DNA from: Marinobacter salarius
GTDB taxonomy: Bacteria > Pseudomonadota > Gammaproteobacteria > Pseudomonadales > Oleiphilaceae
Direction: 5' to 3'
DNA length: 64,000 bases
Assembly: GCF_032922745.1 (NCBI RefSeq)
Contig: NZ_CP136693.1
Coordinates: forward strand, 62,001-126,000
Part shown: piece after piece, positions 17,888 through 26,608 of the stretch
Layout of the letters: every line of letters starts with the position of its first letter
Position numbering within the stretch: position 1 is the stretch's first letter
Notes under the pieces: model-generated
What the model was told of the DNA's origin: nothing
The model's database searches: none
The model's input: the letters and a program-made list of their open reading frames with translations, nothing else
Translations under genes and position numbers: made by a program

Positions 17888-17995
17888 GGGTGTCGGCCAG
17901 CGCCTGTTCCAGGGCACGCCGTGAACACGTCCATGTGCGCTCGACAAAAACATCCATGTTTTTGACGTCCCTGGAACAGGCACTGCCCGACACCC
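17888..17995. repeat. Long imperfect inverted repeat between pilT and pilU with inner hairpins
   Basis: The outer arms, 17888-17914 and 17969-17995, pair at 25 of 27 positions. Inside lie a 9-bp palindrome (CAAAAACAT at 17945-17953 with 17956-17964) and a smaller hairpin near 17924-17938. On the minus strand the two inner hairpins carry similar cores (ATGGATG and ATGGACG). The element fills most of the 174 bases between the pilT stop (18026) and the pilU ATG (17851), so the pilT-pilU message would fold into a branched structure. It could be an attenuator or RNA stability element, or a copy of a mobile palindromic repeat. Confidence 0.85.
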
Positions 17996-18025
17996 TCCGA
18001 ACTTTTGCCGAACCTTCTACAAAGT

Positions 18026-19060
18026 TTAGAAATTATCCGGCATTTTTGCTTTCATTCTCGCGGCTTCGCGGGAAATCAGGCCTTTCTTCAAGAGTTTTTC
18101 CAAGCACTGATCCAGAGTTGTCATGCCCAGGGAACCGCCGGTCTGGATCGCCGAGTACATCTGCGCGATCTTGTCTTCACGAATCAGGTTTCGGATCGCC
18201 GAGGTGCCAATCATGATTTCGTGTGCCGCAATCCGGCCGCCGCCCATTTTCTTCATCAGGGTCTGGGAGATAACCGCCTGCAATGATTCCGACAACATGG
18301 ACCGAACCATGGATTTCTCTTCCGCCGGGAACACGTCCACCACACGGTCGATGGTTTTGGCCGCCGAGGTGGTGTGCAGGGTGCCGAACACCAGGTGACC
18401 GGTTTCAGCGGCCGTCAGCGCCAGGCGGATGGTTTCCAGGTCCCGTAGCTCGCCGACCAGGATAATGTCCGGGTCTTCCCGCAGTGCGGAGCGCAGGGCT
18501 TCGTTGAAGCCCAGGGTGTCACGATGCACTTCCCGCTGGTTCAGCAGGCACTTCTTGGATTCGTGCACGAATTCGATGGGGTCCTCGATGGTGAGGATGT
18601 GCTCGTAGCGGCTGTCGTTGATGTAGTCGATCATCGCCGCCAGCGTGGTGGACTTACCCGAACCCGTTGGGCCAGTCACCAGAACCAGGCCACGTGGCAC
18701 AGAGGCGATGTCCTTGAACACTTGCCCCATGCCCAGGTCTTCCATCGTCAGTACCTTTGACGGGATGGTCCGGAAGACGGCGCCGGAGCCCCGGTTCTGG
18801 TTGAACGCGTTGACACGGAAGCGGGCGACACCGGGCACCTCGAAGGAGAAGTCGGTCTCCAGGAACTCTTCGTAATCCTTGCGCTGCTTGTCGTTCATGA
18901 TGTCGTAGATCAGCCCATGGACTTCTTTATGTTCCATCGGCGGAAGGTTGATACGGCGAACATCGCCATCAACACGGATCATCGGGGGAAGGCCGGCAGA
19001 CAGGTGCAAGTCTGATGCGCCCTGTTTGGCCGAAAAGGCAAGCAGTTCAGTAATATCCAT
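18026..19060 (-). CDS. pilT: Type IV pilus retraction ATPase PilT
   Basis: 344 residues, the standard PilT length. The start MDITELLAFSAKQGASDLHL, Walker A (VTGPTGSGKSTTLAAM), Asp box (LTIEDPIEFVH), Walker B (DIILVGELRD), the AIRNLIRE motif and the C-terminal helix are all present. This hexamer drives pilus retraction, giving twitching motility and DNA uptake. Followed by pilU on the same strand; divergent from yggS, as in Pseudomonas. Confidence 0.96.
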   Translation of the reverse strand: MDITELLAFSAKQGASDLHLSAGLPPMIRVDGDVRRINLPPMEHKEVHGLIYDIMNDKQRKDYEEFLETDFSFEVPGVARFRVNAFNQNRGSGAVFRTIPSKVLTMEDLGMGQVFKDIASVPRGLVLVTGPTGSGKSTTLAAMIDYINDSRYEHILTIEDPIEFVHESKKCLLNQREVHRDTLGFNEALRSALREDPDIILVGELRDLETIRLALTAAETGHLVFGTLHTTSAAKTIDRVVDVFPAEEKSMVRSMLSESLQAVISQTLMKKMGGGRIAAHEIMIGTSAIRNLIREDKIAQMYSAIQTGGSLGMTTLDQCLEKLLKKGLISREAARMKAKMPDNF

Positions 19061-19205
19061 AGGGGTCCTCGGAAGGCTTTTTTCTTTTATCCCGGTATGC
19101 GCCGGCTCCGGTCATTGGCACTGAACGGCTTCACTTGGCATTTCAGTAACCTGCGGGTAACGTGTCAGCGTATCAGAGACTGACCGGATTCGGCGGATTC
19201 GCACT

Positions 19206-19898
19206 ATGAGCAGCATAGCAGACAACATCGGGAGCGTAACCCGACGCATACAAAAAGCAACATTGAAGGCCGGCCATGGCCCGGGTTCCGTGCACCTGCT
19301 GGCGGTCAGTAAGACGCGCCCGGCCAACGATCTTCGCAGGGCCTATAGCGCCGGCCAGCGGGCGTTTGGTGAAAACTACGTTCAGGAAGCTCTGGACAAG
19401 ATGGAGGAACTGCAGGAACTGGACGCCATCGAATGGCACTTCATCGGTCCGATCCAGTCCAACAAGACCCGCCAGATTGCCGAGGCGTTTGCCTGGGCAC
19501 ACAGCGTTGACCGGCTCAAGATTGCCCAGCGTCTGAACGATCAGCGCCCTCCCTCTCTTCCTCCGTTGAACATCTGCCTGCAGGTGAATATCAACAATGA
19601 GGAGAGCAAGTCCGGTTGTGCCCTGGAGGATCTCATCGATATGGCAGACGCCATCGAAGAGATGCCAAATCTCTCGCTCAGGGGGCTGATGGCGATTCCG
19701 GACCCGGATCAGCCCGAGGCGGAGTTGCGCTCAAGCTTTCGCAAGTTGGCCAATGCGCTTAAACACATGCGCCAGGAGGCCCCTCGTTGCGGCCCACTGG
19801 ACACCCTCTCCATGGGCATGTCCGGCGACCTTGAGATGGCCATTGCTGAAGGGGCAACCTGGGTAAGAGTCGGTACCGCTCTATTCGGGCCTCGGTAA
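19206..19898 (+). CDS. yggS: YggS/PLPBP pyridoxal-phosphate homeostasis protein
   Basis: 230 residues of an alanine-racemase-like N-terminal barrel without the racemase second domain. The PLP lysine lies in LLAVSKTRPA (about residue 36); FGENYVQEALDKM, WHFIGPIQSNKTR and the phosphate-binding LSMGMSGDLEMAI are family signatures. It binds PLP and keeps PLP and amino-acid pools balanced. First gene of the plus-strand yggS-proC-yggT cluster. Confidence 0.95.
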   Translation: MSSIADNIGSVTRRIQKATLKAGHGPGSVHLLAVSKTRPANDLRRAYSAGQRAFGENYVQEALDKMEELQELDAIEWHFIGPIQSNKTRQIAEAFAWAHSVDRLKIAQRLNDQRPPSLPPLNICLQVNINNEESKSGCALEDLIDMADAIEEMPNLSLRGLMAIPDPDQPEAELRSSFRKLANALKHMRQEAPRCGPLDTLSMGMSGDLEMAIAEGATWVRVGTALFGPR

Positions 19899-19981
19899 CC
19901 GGAGGCTGACAGCCTCATATCCTGTTATCATCAGCGGCAGACTGACAACTGACCACTACTGATCCAAACGTGGAGTGAACC

Positions 19982-20815
19982 TTGAGCACATCACCAACGA
20001 TTTCGTTTATCGGTGCCGGCAACATGGCCAGCGCCATCATCGGTGGCATGCTGGACAGCGGCTTCAAGGCCGCCAACATCTGGGTCAGCGCCCCCGATGA
20101 CAACCATCTTCAATCCATCCGCAAACAATTTGGTGTCAGCGTCACCACCGACAATCGTTACTGCGCCGAGCAGGCGGACATGGTGGTTCTGGCGGTGAAG
20201 CCACAGGTTATGGCAAGTGTTTGCTCAGACATCGCCCCGGTGGTGCAGAACACCCGCCCGCTAATGGTGTCGATTGCGGCCGGGCTGGAAGCTTCCACCC
20301 TGGACGAGTGGCTCGGTGGCGGACTGCCGCTGGTGCGCGTGATGCCCAACACACCATCGCTGGTTGGTAAAGGGGCTGCCGGGCTCTGTGCCAATGATCA
20401 GGTCAAGGAAAAGCAGAAGACCATGGTGGAGTCGGTCTTTAACAGCATTGGCTCGGCGCTCTGGGTGGAGGACGAATCCCTCCTGCATGCAGTGACTGCA
20501 CTTTCTGGCAGCGGCCCCGCCTATTTCTTCCTGATGCTGGAAGCACTGGAAGAGGCGGCCACCGATGCCGGCATTGCCGGCGAGACCGCACGCGCACTGG
20601 CAATCCAGACCATGGCCGGCGCCGCCGAAATGGCAGGACGCAGTGAACACGACCCCGGCCAGCTCAAACGCAATGTCATGTCTCCCGGTGGCACCACAGA
20701 ACAGGCCATCCAGACCTTTGAAGAGGGTGGCATGAGAGATCTGGTCAAGAAGGCCTACTCAGCCGCCTACAAGCGCTCCGGGGAAATGGCCAAAGAACTC
20801 GCCAATAAACAGTAA
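19982..20815 (+). CDS. proC: Pyrroline-5-carboxylate reductase
   Basis: 277 residues. It performs the last step of proline synthesis, reducing pyrroline-5-carboxylate with NAD(P)H. N-terminal Rossmann motif FIGAGNMASAIIGGM; the C-terminal dimer domain has ALSGSGPAYFFLMLEALEEA and the signature around SPGGTTEQAI. The start is TTG at 19982 with GGAG about eight bases before it; no ATG in the right place would keep the glycine-rich motif at its normal distance. Confidence 0.95.
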   Translation: MSTSPTISFIGAGNMASAIIGGMLDSGFKAANIWVSAPDDNHLQSIRKQFGVSVTTDNRYCAEQADMVVLAVKPQVMASVCSDIAPVVQNTRPLMVSIAAGLEASTLDEWLGGGLPLVRVMPNTPSLVGKGAAGLCANDQVKEKQKTMVESVFNSIGSALWVEDESLLHAVTALSGSGPAYFFLMLEALEEAATDAGIAGETARALAIQTMAGAAEMAGRSEHDPGQLKRNVMSPGGTTEQAIQTFEEGGMRDLVKKAYSAAYKRSGEMAKELANKQ

Positions 20816-20838
20816 CCAATAACGGGAGACACGGCTTC

Positions 20839-21420
20839 ATGCTGGCTGACATTCTGATCACCATTCTGCTCATTGCCTCGACGTTCTACCTGACGATCGT
20901 GCTGCTGCGCTTTTTGCTGCAACTGGCCAGGGCGGATTTCTACAATCCGATCTCGCAGTTTGTTGTGAAAGCCACCAACCCGCTGCTGCGCCCGCTTCGC
21001 CGCTTTATTCCCGGTTGGGGCGGTATCGACGGCGCAGCCCTGGTGCTGGCGGTCATCATCCAGGCGATCACCTTTTTCCTCATTCTTGTGGCCCTGAACA
21101 GCAGCATACCGGCGATCAACCCGCTCACCCTGCTCAGCTGGGCCATCCTTAACGTTCTTGATCTGATCGTTAAGATCTACTTCTGGTCCGTCATTGCAGT
21201 CGTGGTCGTCAGCTGGATTGCGCCACAAAGCGGCCACCCTGCTATCCAACTGGTTGCGCAGATCACTGAACCCGTGATGCGCCCCGTACGCAATGTGATG
21301 CCATCCATGGGCGGCCTGGATCTGTCCCCGATTATCGTGTTCCTGATCCTCAATGTGGTTTCGGTGGTGATCGACCACATGAAGGTAGCCGCCGGCATGG
21401 GCTCCATCGTCGGAATGTAG
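20839..21420 (+). CDS. yggT: YggT family membrane protein
   Basis: 193 residues with two copies of the YGGT module, each a hydrophobic hairpin ending in an N-P-L-x-x-P-x-R-R or E-P-V-M-R-P-V-R-x-x-M-P motif (about 50-62 and 145-160). It is an inner-membrane protein linked to osmotic or ion stress in some bacteria; the molecular role is unsettled. It lies 23 bases after proC, so probably the same operon, which ends at the terminator 21477-21513. Confidence 0.9.
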   Translation: MLADILITILLIASTFYLTIVLLRFLLQLARADFYNPISQFVVKATNPLLRPLRRFIPGWGGIDGAALVLAVIIQAITFFLILVALNSSIPAINPLTLLSWAILNVLDLIVKIYFWSVIAVVVVSWIAPQSGHPAIQLVAQITEPVMRPVRNVMPSMGGLDLSPIIVFLILNVVSVVIDHMKVAAGMGSIVGM

Positions 21421-21476
21421 ACCACCTCTCAAAAACACATTCCGTTACATATCAGGACAATAAACTACTCTCACCT

Positions 21477-21513
21477 GCAGCTGGTTCATCTATCTGAATC
21501 AGCTGCATTTTTT
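21477..21513 (+). terminator. Rho-independent terminator after yggT
   Basis: A 12-bp stem with one G-T pair (GCAGCTGGTTCA at 21477-21488 with 21495-21506) and a 6-base loop, followed by ATTTTTT. It ends the yggS-proC-yggT unit and separates it from the dynamin gene. Confidence 0.85.
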
Positions 21514-21663
21514 GCCTTCTACACGTCGCCCTGCTATACAGACCCGTGATCGCCGCCGCAGATTTGCCGCGCCAATGCGGTAACATTAGCTATATTTTTG
21601 GCACAACTTTAACCAACCAAGATCCAACGCAGTCGCCCGGAAGTCGCGCAGAAGGATGGTCCG

Positions 21664-23628
21664 ATGAACAAGCAAGGAACCCTGTCGCAGCAGGTAGAGG
21701 CCTACCACGGCTGGAAAAAAGAACTGATCAGGCAGATCGGTCGCTACCGTCTGTGGCTGCAGGACAACAACCTGTTTTCAGACGATGTCAGCAACCGCAT
21801 TCGTCACGGCCTTGAGCTGCTGATCGAAGACGAACTCACCATTGCTTTCGTGGGTGAGTATTCCCGTGGTAAGACGGAACTGATCAACGCCCTCTTCTTT
21901 TCAGAATACGGCCAGCGCATGCTGCCATCCCAGGCGGGCCGCACCACCATGTGCCCGACCGAGCTGTTCTTTGACCGCACGTCAAACAGCAACTACCTGT
22001 TGCTGCTCCCGATCGAAACCAGGACCGGCGAGCTCTCCCTGCAGCAACTGCGCAAACAGCCCGAACGCTGGGTCAAACACGACCTGGACGAGCGCGACCC
22101 GGAAATCATGCGGGAAGTTCTGGCGGAAGTGGCTCGCGTAAAGAGCGTCACTCCGCAGGAAGCCCGCAAACTGGGCTTCGACGAGGACATGCTGGAGCAT
22201 GACCGCAACAAGCCGGGTAATGTCGTGGTGCCGGCCTGGCGCAACGCCCAGATCAGTATTCGCCATCCGTTGTTCGAGCGCGGCCTGCGCATACTGGACA
22301 CCCCGGGGCTCAACGCTCTCGGCTCAGAGCCAGAACTGACCATCAGTATGTTGCCTCGCGCCCACGCCATTATCTTCCTGTTGAGCGCGGATACCGGCGT
22401 CACTGCCAGCGACATGACGATCTGGAAGGATCACATCGACACCGAGCACGCCGACCACCGCGCTGGCCGATTCGCAGTACTCAACAAGATCGACGTGCTC
22501 TGGGACGATCTCCAGGGCGAGAAGCATACCCAGGAAGCCATTGACCGGGTGCGTGGCTACACCGCTGACCACCTCGGCATGCGCCAGAACGACGTGATAC
22601 CGCTGTCCGCCAAGCAAGGTCTGCTGGCTCGAGTCAAAGGCAACGAAGAACTGCTTGAACGTTCGAACCTCGCCCAACTGGAACAGTTGATCATCCAGCG
22701 CATCCTGATGCACAAGGAACAGCTGATTACACAGAGCCTGATCAACGACCTGTTGGGCATGCTGCAGAACAGTCAGGCCGCCATGCAAAACCGGCTGGAC
22801 GCACTGGAAGAAGAGCTGCAGGCCTGTTCTGGCGTCACCATGGACACGGATGCACTGCGGCGCCTGGCTGACCGCGCCCAGCGGGACTATGACTTCTACT
22901 ACAAGAAGCTGATTACGCTCCGGTCCAGCCGCCGGCTGATGGATTCCCAGGGCGAGATGCTCAAGGGGCTGGTCAGCGAGGATCGGTTTGAGTCCCATGC
23001 CGAGAAAGTCCGCCAGAAGATGTCGAAGAGCTGGACCACTGCCGGCATGAACCACAGCATGGATCATTTCTTCGAGCTGCTGGAAAATGATCTGAGCAAC
23101 CTTCTCAGCGAAGGGCGGCTGGCCGAAAAAATGGTGGGCGCCATCTACCGCCGCTACAACGAAGACACCCGGGCCCGCCACCTGGAGCCAATTCCATTAC
23201 GGGCAGGTCGTCACGTTATTGCCATTCGCGAACTGCGCAAGAAGGCAAAACGTTTCCGCATCAGCCCCAAAAATCTGTTGACGGAGCAGTCGCTGCTGGT
23301 CAGGCGCTTCTTCAACGTGATGGTGGGCGAAGCCCGAACACTGCATCTGCGCGTGCGGGCCGATGTCGAACGCTGGCCGTCGGAAGCACTACTACCAATC
23401 ATGCAATACTCCATGGAACAGAAGCAGTTGCTGGAGCACCAGATCCGCCGCCTCCGGGGCATGGTTCGCAGCGACCGCGACAGTCGGGCCGAACGCGAAC
23501 GACTGCAGAACACCATCAGCGATCTGACGCGCCAGCTTGAACTGGCTGATGCCATGCAGCGGCAAATCCGTAAACCGGCACCCACCCTGATCCAACAGAA
23601 GGTGGTCAACATTTCCGGCGCGGTCTGA
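21664..23628 (+). CDS. Bacterial dynamin-like GTPase
   Basis: 654 residues. GTPase motifs in order: P-loop GEYSRGKTE (64-72), switch T-T-M-C-P-T-E (94-100), D-T-P-G (212-215) and N-K-I-D (274-277). After the GTPase domain come long helical segments (about 340-480 and 600-650) like the stalk of dynamins. Dynamin-like proteins remodel or tether membranes, and some protect against envelope damage or phage; no specific role can be claimed. It has its own gap of 243 bases, including a terminator, before it, so it is a separate unit between yggT and metX. Confidence 0.88.
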   Translation: MNKQGTLSQQVEAYHGWKKELIRQIGRYRLWLQDNNLFSDDVSNRIRHGLELLIEDELTIAFVGEYSRGKTELINALFFSEYGQRMLPSQAGRTTMCPTELFFDRTSNSNYLLLLPIETRTGELSLQQLRKQPERWVKHDLDERDPEIMREVLAEVARVKSVTPQEARKLGFDEDMLEHDRNKPGNVVVPAWRNAQISIRHPLFERGLRILDTPGLNALGSEPELTISMLPRAHAIIFLLSADTGVTASDMTIWKDHIDTEHADHRAGRFAVLNKIDVLWDDLQGEKHTQEAIDRVRGYTADHLGMRQNDVIPLSAKQGLLARVKGNEELLERSNLAQLEQLIIQRILMHKEQLITQSLINDLLGMLQNSQAAMQNRLDALEEELQACSGVTMDTDALRRLADRAQRDYDFYYKKLITLRSSRRLMDSQGEMLKGLVSEDRFESHAEKVRQKMSKSWTTAGMNHSMDHFFELLENDLSNLLSEGRLAEKMVGAIYRRYNEDTRARHLEPIPLRAGRHVIAIRELRKKAKRFRISPKNLLTEQSLLVRRFFNVMVGEARTLHLRVRADVERWPSEALLPIMQYSMEQKQLLEHQIRRLRGMVRSDRDSRAERERLQNTISDLTRQLELADAMQRQIRKPAPTLIQQKVVNISGAV

Positions 23629-23642
23629 CCGGCGCCGGAAAT
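23611..23642 (+). terminator. Stem-loop overlapping the dynamin gene stop
   Basis: An 11-bp perfect stem (ATTTCCGGCGC at 23611-23621, complement at 23632-23642) with a 10-base loop that contains the stop codon. There is no T run, so it may be a stability element rather than a true terminator. Confidence 0.5.
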
Positions 23643-23797
23643 GGCGGTTGCAGCCATGCAGGCCGGCCTTTAAACTGCTTGGCTGGCAATCGCCTGGCCA
23701 TATCAATTAGGCCTGCACTTACATGCAGGTTTCCGCCCGGCCATTGCCTGAAACGTCTTCCAGATAATACGGACTGAATCAGGAACCTGTCGCGCCA

Positions 23798-24946
23798 ATG
23801 CCCGATCCCTTGCCAACGGATTCTGTCGGGATAGTCACCCCACAGACACTGCACTTCGATACACCGATCACTCTCGCCTGCGGTCAGACGCTGGAGAGTT
23901 ACGATCTGGTGATTGAGACTTACGGCAAGCTGAATGCGGATGCCACCAACGCGGTATTGATCTGTCACGCCCTCAGCGGCCACCACCATGCCGCCGGTTA
24001 TCACAGCAAGGAAGACCGCAAGCCGGGATGGTGGGACAGCTGCATTGGCCCCGGCAAGCCCATCGATACCAACCGGTTTTTCGTTGTCAGCCTGAACAAT
24101 CTGGGTGGCTGCCATGGCAGCACCGGACCCGGCAGCGTCAATCCGAAAACCGGCCAGCCCTACGGCCCTGATTTCCCGGTGATCACGGTACGCGACTGGG
24201 TCCACAGCCAGGCGTTACTGGCTGACCGGCTCGGCATTGAATGTTGGGCCGCCGTAGTGGGAGGCTCCCTCGGCGGGATGCAGGCGCTTCAGTGGAGCCT
24301 GGACTACCCGGACCGTTTGCGGCATGCCGTGACCATTGCTTCCACACCACGCCTGAGTGCCCAGAACATCGCCTTCAATGAAGTGGCGCGACAGGCGATC
24401 ACGTCCGACCGTGAGTTCCACGACGGCCGCTACTATGAGCACGACACATTGCCGCGCCGGGGGCTGATGCTGGCACGCATGGTGGGCCACATTACCTATC
24501 TGTCCGACGCCTCCATGGGCGAGAAATTTGGCCGCGAACTGCGCGACCAGGCCTACAAGTTCGGCTATGACGCAGAGTTCCAGGTGGAGAGTTACCTGCG
24601 TTACCAGGGTGAGCGCTTCTCGGAGTCATTCGACGCCAATACCTACCTGCTGATGACCAAGGCTCTGGATTACTTTGACCCAGCCTACGAGCACGACAAT
24701 GACCTGGCAAAGGCGCTGCTCCGTGCGCGCTGCGAATTCCTTGTCGTGTCGTTCAGCACCGACTGGCGGTTTACTCCGGCACGGTCCGAGGAATTAGTAA
24801 ATGCCATGATCGCGGCCCGCTGCAAGGTCAGCTATGCCGAAATCGACGCACCCTGGGGGCATGACGCCTTCCTGATTCCCACACCACGTTACACCGCCAT
24901 CTTCCATTCCTACATGGACCGGGTCGCACGGGAGGTAGGCGCATGA
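23798..24946 (+). CDS. metX: MetX homoserine O-acyltransferase
   Basis: 382 residues of the alpha/beta-hydrolase MetX family. Nucleophile elbow VVGGSLGGMQALQWSLDYP, catalytic Asp region STDWRFTPARS and final His in PWGHDAFLIP are intact. It activates homoserine for methionine synthesis. In Pseudomonas relatives the MetX enzyme of a metX-metW pair uses succinyl-CoA; whether this one takes acetyl- or succinyl-CoA cannot be settled by eye. It overlaps metW by ATGA. No SAM riboswitch was recognised in the 169 bases upstream. Confidence 0.94.
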   Translation: MPDPLPTDSVGIVTPQTLHFDTPITLACGQTLESYDLVIETYGKLNADATNAVLICHALSGHHHAAGYHSKEDRKPGWWDSCIGPGKPIDTNRFFVVSLNNLGGCHGSTGPGSVNPKTGQPYGPDFPVITVRDWVHSQALLADRLGIECWAAVVGGSLGGMQALQWSLDYPDRLRHAVTIASTPRLSAQNIAFNEVARQAITSDREFHDGRYYEHDTLPRRGLMLARMVGHITYLSDASMGEKFGRELRDQAYKFGYDAEFQVESYLRYQGERFSESFDANTYLLMTKALDYFDPAYEHDNDLAKALLRARCEFLVVSFSTDWRFTPARSEELVNAMIAARCKVSYAEIDAPWGHDAFLIPTPRYTAIFHSYMDRVAREVGA

Positions 24947-25545
24947 GAACAGACCTGAAAATCATCGAGCAATGGATCAGCGCCGGCAGCCATGTACTGG
25001 ATCTGGGCTGCGGCGACGGCACCCTGCTGGACTACCTGCAGCGGGAAAAAAGAGCAACAGGGTTTGGCCTGGAAATCAATCCGGACCATATCACCACCTG
25101 CATGGGTCGCGGGGTGTCCGTCATTGAGCAGAACCTGGACACCCAGGGCCTGGGGAACTTCGAAGATCACTCCTTCGACACCGTGCTGATGACACAAGCC
25201 TTGCAGGCGGTCCGGCGCCCGGACATGGTCCTCGACGAGATGCTTCGCGTGGGCCGCGAGGGCATCGTAACCTTCCCCAACTTCGCTTACTGGCGATTGC
25301 GCTGGTACCTGATGCGCCGGGGTCGTATGCCTGAATCCGAAACGCTACCGTATAAATGGTACAACACCCCTAACATCCACCTGTGCACCTTCAAGGATTT
25401 TGAAGCCCTCTGCTTCCGCAAGGACGTCCGGATACTGAATCGCACGGTGGTTGACGGTGAACACCAGGATCGTTGGCTCAGCCGCCTTTGGCCCAATATG
25501 TTGGGGCAGATCGCCATTTACCGGATAACCCGGGAGGAATCATGA
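24943..25545 (+). CDS. metW: MetW, methionine biosynthesis partner of MetX
   Basis: 200 residues with a class I methyltransferase fold: V-L-D-L-G-C-G-D-G-T-L-L-D-Y-L is the SAM-binding motif I. MetW has been shown in related bacteria to bind MetX and be needed for its acyltransferase activity; no methyl-acceptor is established. Start and stop overlap both neighbours by ATGA (metX upstream, DUF4426 gene downstream), pointing to translational coupling. Confidence 0.95.
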   Translation: MRTDLKIIEQWISAGSHVLDLGCGDGTLLDYLQREKRATGFGLEINPDHITTCMGRGVSVIEQNLDTQGLGNFEDHSFDTVLMTQALQAVRRPDMVLDEMLRVGREGIVTFPNFAYWRLRWYLMRRGRMPESETLPYKWYNTPNIHLCTFKDFEALCFRKDVRILNRTVVDGEHQDRWLSRLWPNMLGQIAIYRITREES

Positions 25546-25997
25546 CCATACATAGTCGCAATCACTGGCAGGCGATACTGTCGCTGGCGTGCCTGATTCT
25601 GTTCGCCAGCCAGAGCCATGCCGACTCAAAGGATTTTGGTGAATTCGAAGTACACTGGAGCGTTTTCCCAAGCACCTTCCTGGCCCCTGAAATTGCCCGC
25701 GAGAACAACCTTAATCGCAGCCGCGGCATCGGTATCGTCAACATATCCATCATGAGGGAAACCGAGGATGGCGGCCTGGAGCCGGTATCAGGCCAGGTGG
25801 AAGGCAAGGTCATGAACGATATCCAGCAGGCCCGGTTCCTGGCGTTTCGACGCATCCAGGAAGGCAACGCTGTCTATTTCATCGCCGAATACCAATACAG
25901 CAACGCCGAGTTGATGACCTTCCAGATCACCACCCGTCCCACGGGTGCCAGACAGGATCTGCCCATCCGTTTCACCCACACGCTGTTTAACGACTGA
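25542..25997 (+). CDS. DUF4426 periplasmic protein
   Basis: 151 residues with a signal peptide (cleavage after about residue 28, S-Q-S-H-A) and a DUF4426 body (FGEFEVHWSVFPSTFLAPEIA; ITTRPTGARQDLPIRFTHTLF). Function unknown. The gene is always found with metW and rdgB in Pseudomonas-like genomes. The start ATG overlaps the metW stop as ATGA, which decides against the longer frame starting at 25473. Confidence 0.88.
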   Translation: MTIHSRNHWQAILSLACLILFASQSHADSKDFGEFEVHWSVFPSTFLAPEIARENNLNRSRGIGIVNISIMRETEDGGLEPVSGQVEGKVMNDIQQARFLAFRRIQEGNAVYFIAEYQYSNAELMTFQITTRPTGARQDLPIRFTHTLFND

Positions 25998-26608
25998 TGA
26001 CTGACGCCACCAACAGACTGGTCATTGCCAGCAACAACAAGGGCAAGATCGCCGAACTCACAGACTTGCTCGGCCCACTCGGGCTGACGCCCGTAGCCCA
26101 GGGTGAATTGGGGGTTGGCGAGGCGGAGGAGCCAGCGGTCACCTTCGTGGAGAACGCCATCCTCAAGGCACGCCATGCCGCCCGGATCACCGGGTTGCCG
26201 GCCCTTGCGGATGACTCTGGCCTGGCGGTGGATGCCCTTGGCGGGGCACCCGGCGTCCGTTCGGCCCGTTACGCCGGTGACACAGCCAGCGACGCAGACA
26301 ACGTCCGGGCACTGCTCGACGCGCTGAAAGACGTTCCCGAGGGCCAACGCACGGCCCAGTTCCACTGCGTACTGGTCTACCTGCGCCATGCCGATGACCC
26401 CACACCGGTGATCTGTCATGGCCGCTGGCCAGGAAGCATCCTGCCAGAGCCCCGCGGTGAGGGTGGTTTCGGGTACGATCCGGTGTTCCTGGTACCGGAA
26501 ACCGGCACCAGTGCCGCTGAACTGCCCCGCGCCGAAAAAGGCCGTATCAGCCACCGCGGGCGGGCACTGGCGCTGCTTCTGGACCAGTTGGGGAAAGGGC
26601 CGGGGTGA
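25997..26608 (+). CDS. rdgB: RdgB/HAM1 XTP/dITP pyrophosphatase
   Basis: 203 residues. It destroys non-canonical purine triphosphates (dITP, XTP) so they are not built into DNA. The nucleotide-binding start VIASNNKGKIAEL, the catalytic ADDSGLAVDALGGAPGVRSA, and GRWPGSI with GFGYDPVFL are all present. The start shares one base with the previous stop (TGATG), part of the coupled run. Confidence 0.96.
   Translation: MTDATNRLVIASNNKGKIAELTDLLGPLGLTPVAQGELGVGEAEEPAVTFVENAILKARHAARITGLPALADDSGLAVDALGGAPGVRSARYAGDTASDADNVRALLDALKDVPEGQRTAQFHCVLVYLRHADDPTPVICHGRWPGSILPEPRGEGGFGYDPVFLVPETGTSAAELPRAEKGRISHRGRALALLLDQLGKGPG

Noticed and set aside
23643..23797. Possible SAM riboswitch before metX
   Set aside because: A few short pairings (CCTGCA/TGCAGG) exist, but no SAM riboswitch core pattern could be traced.
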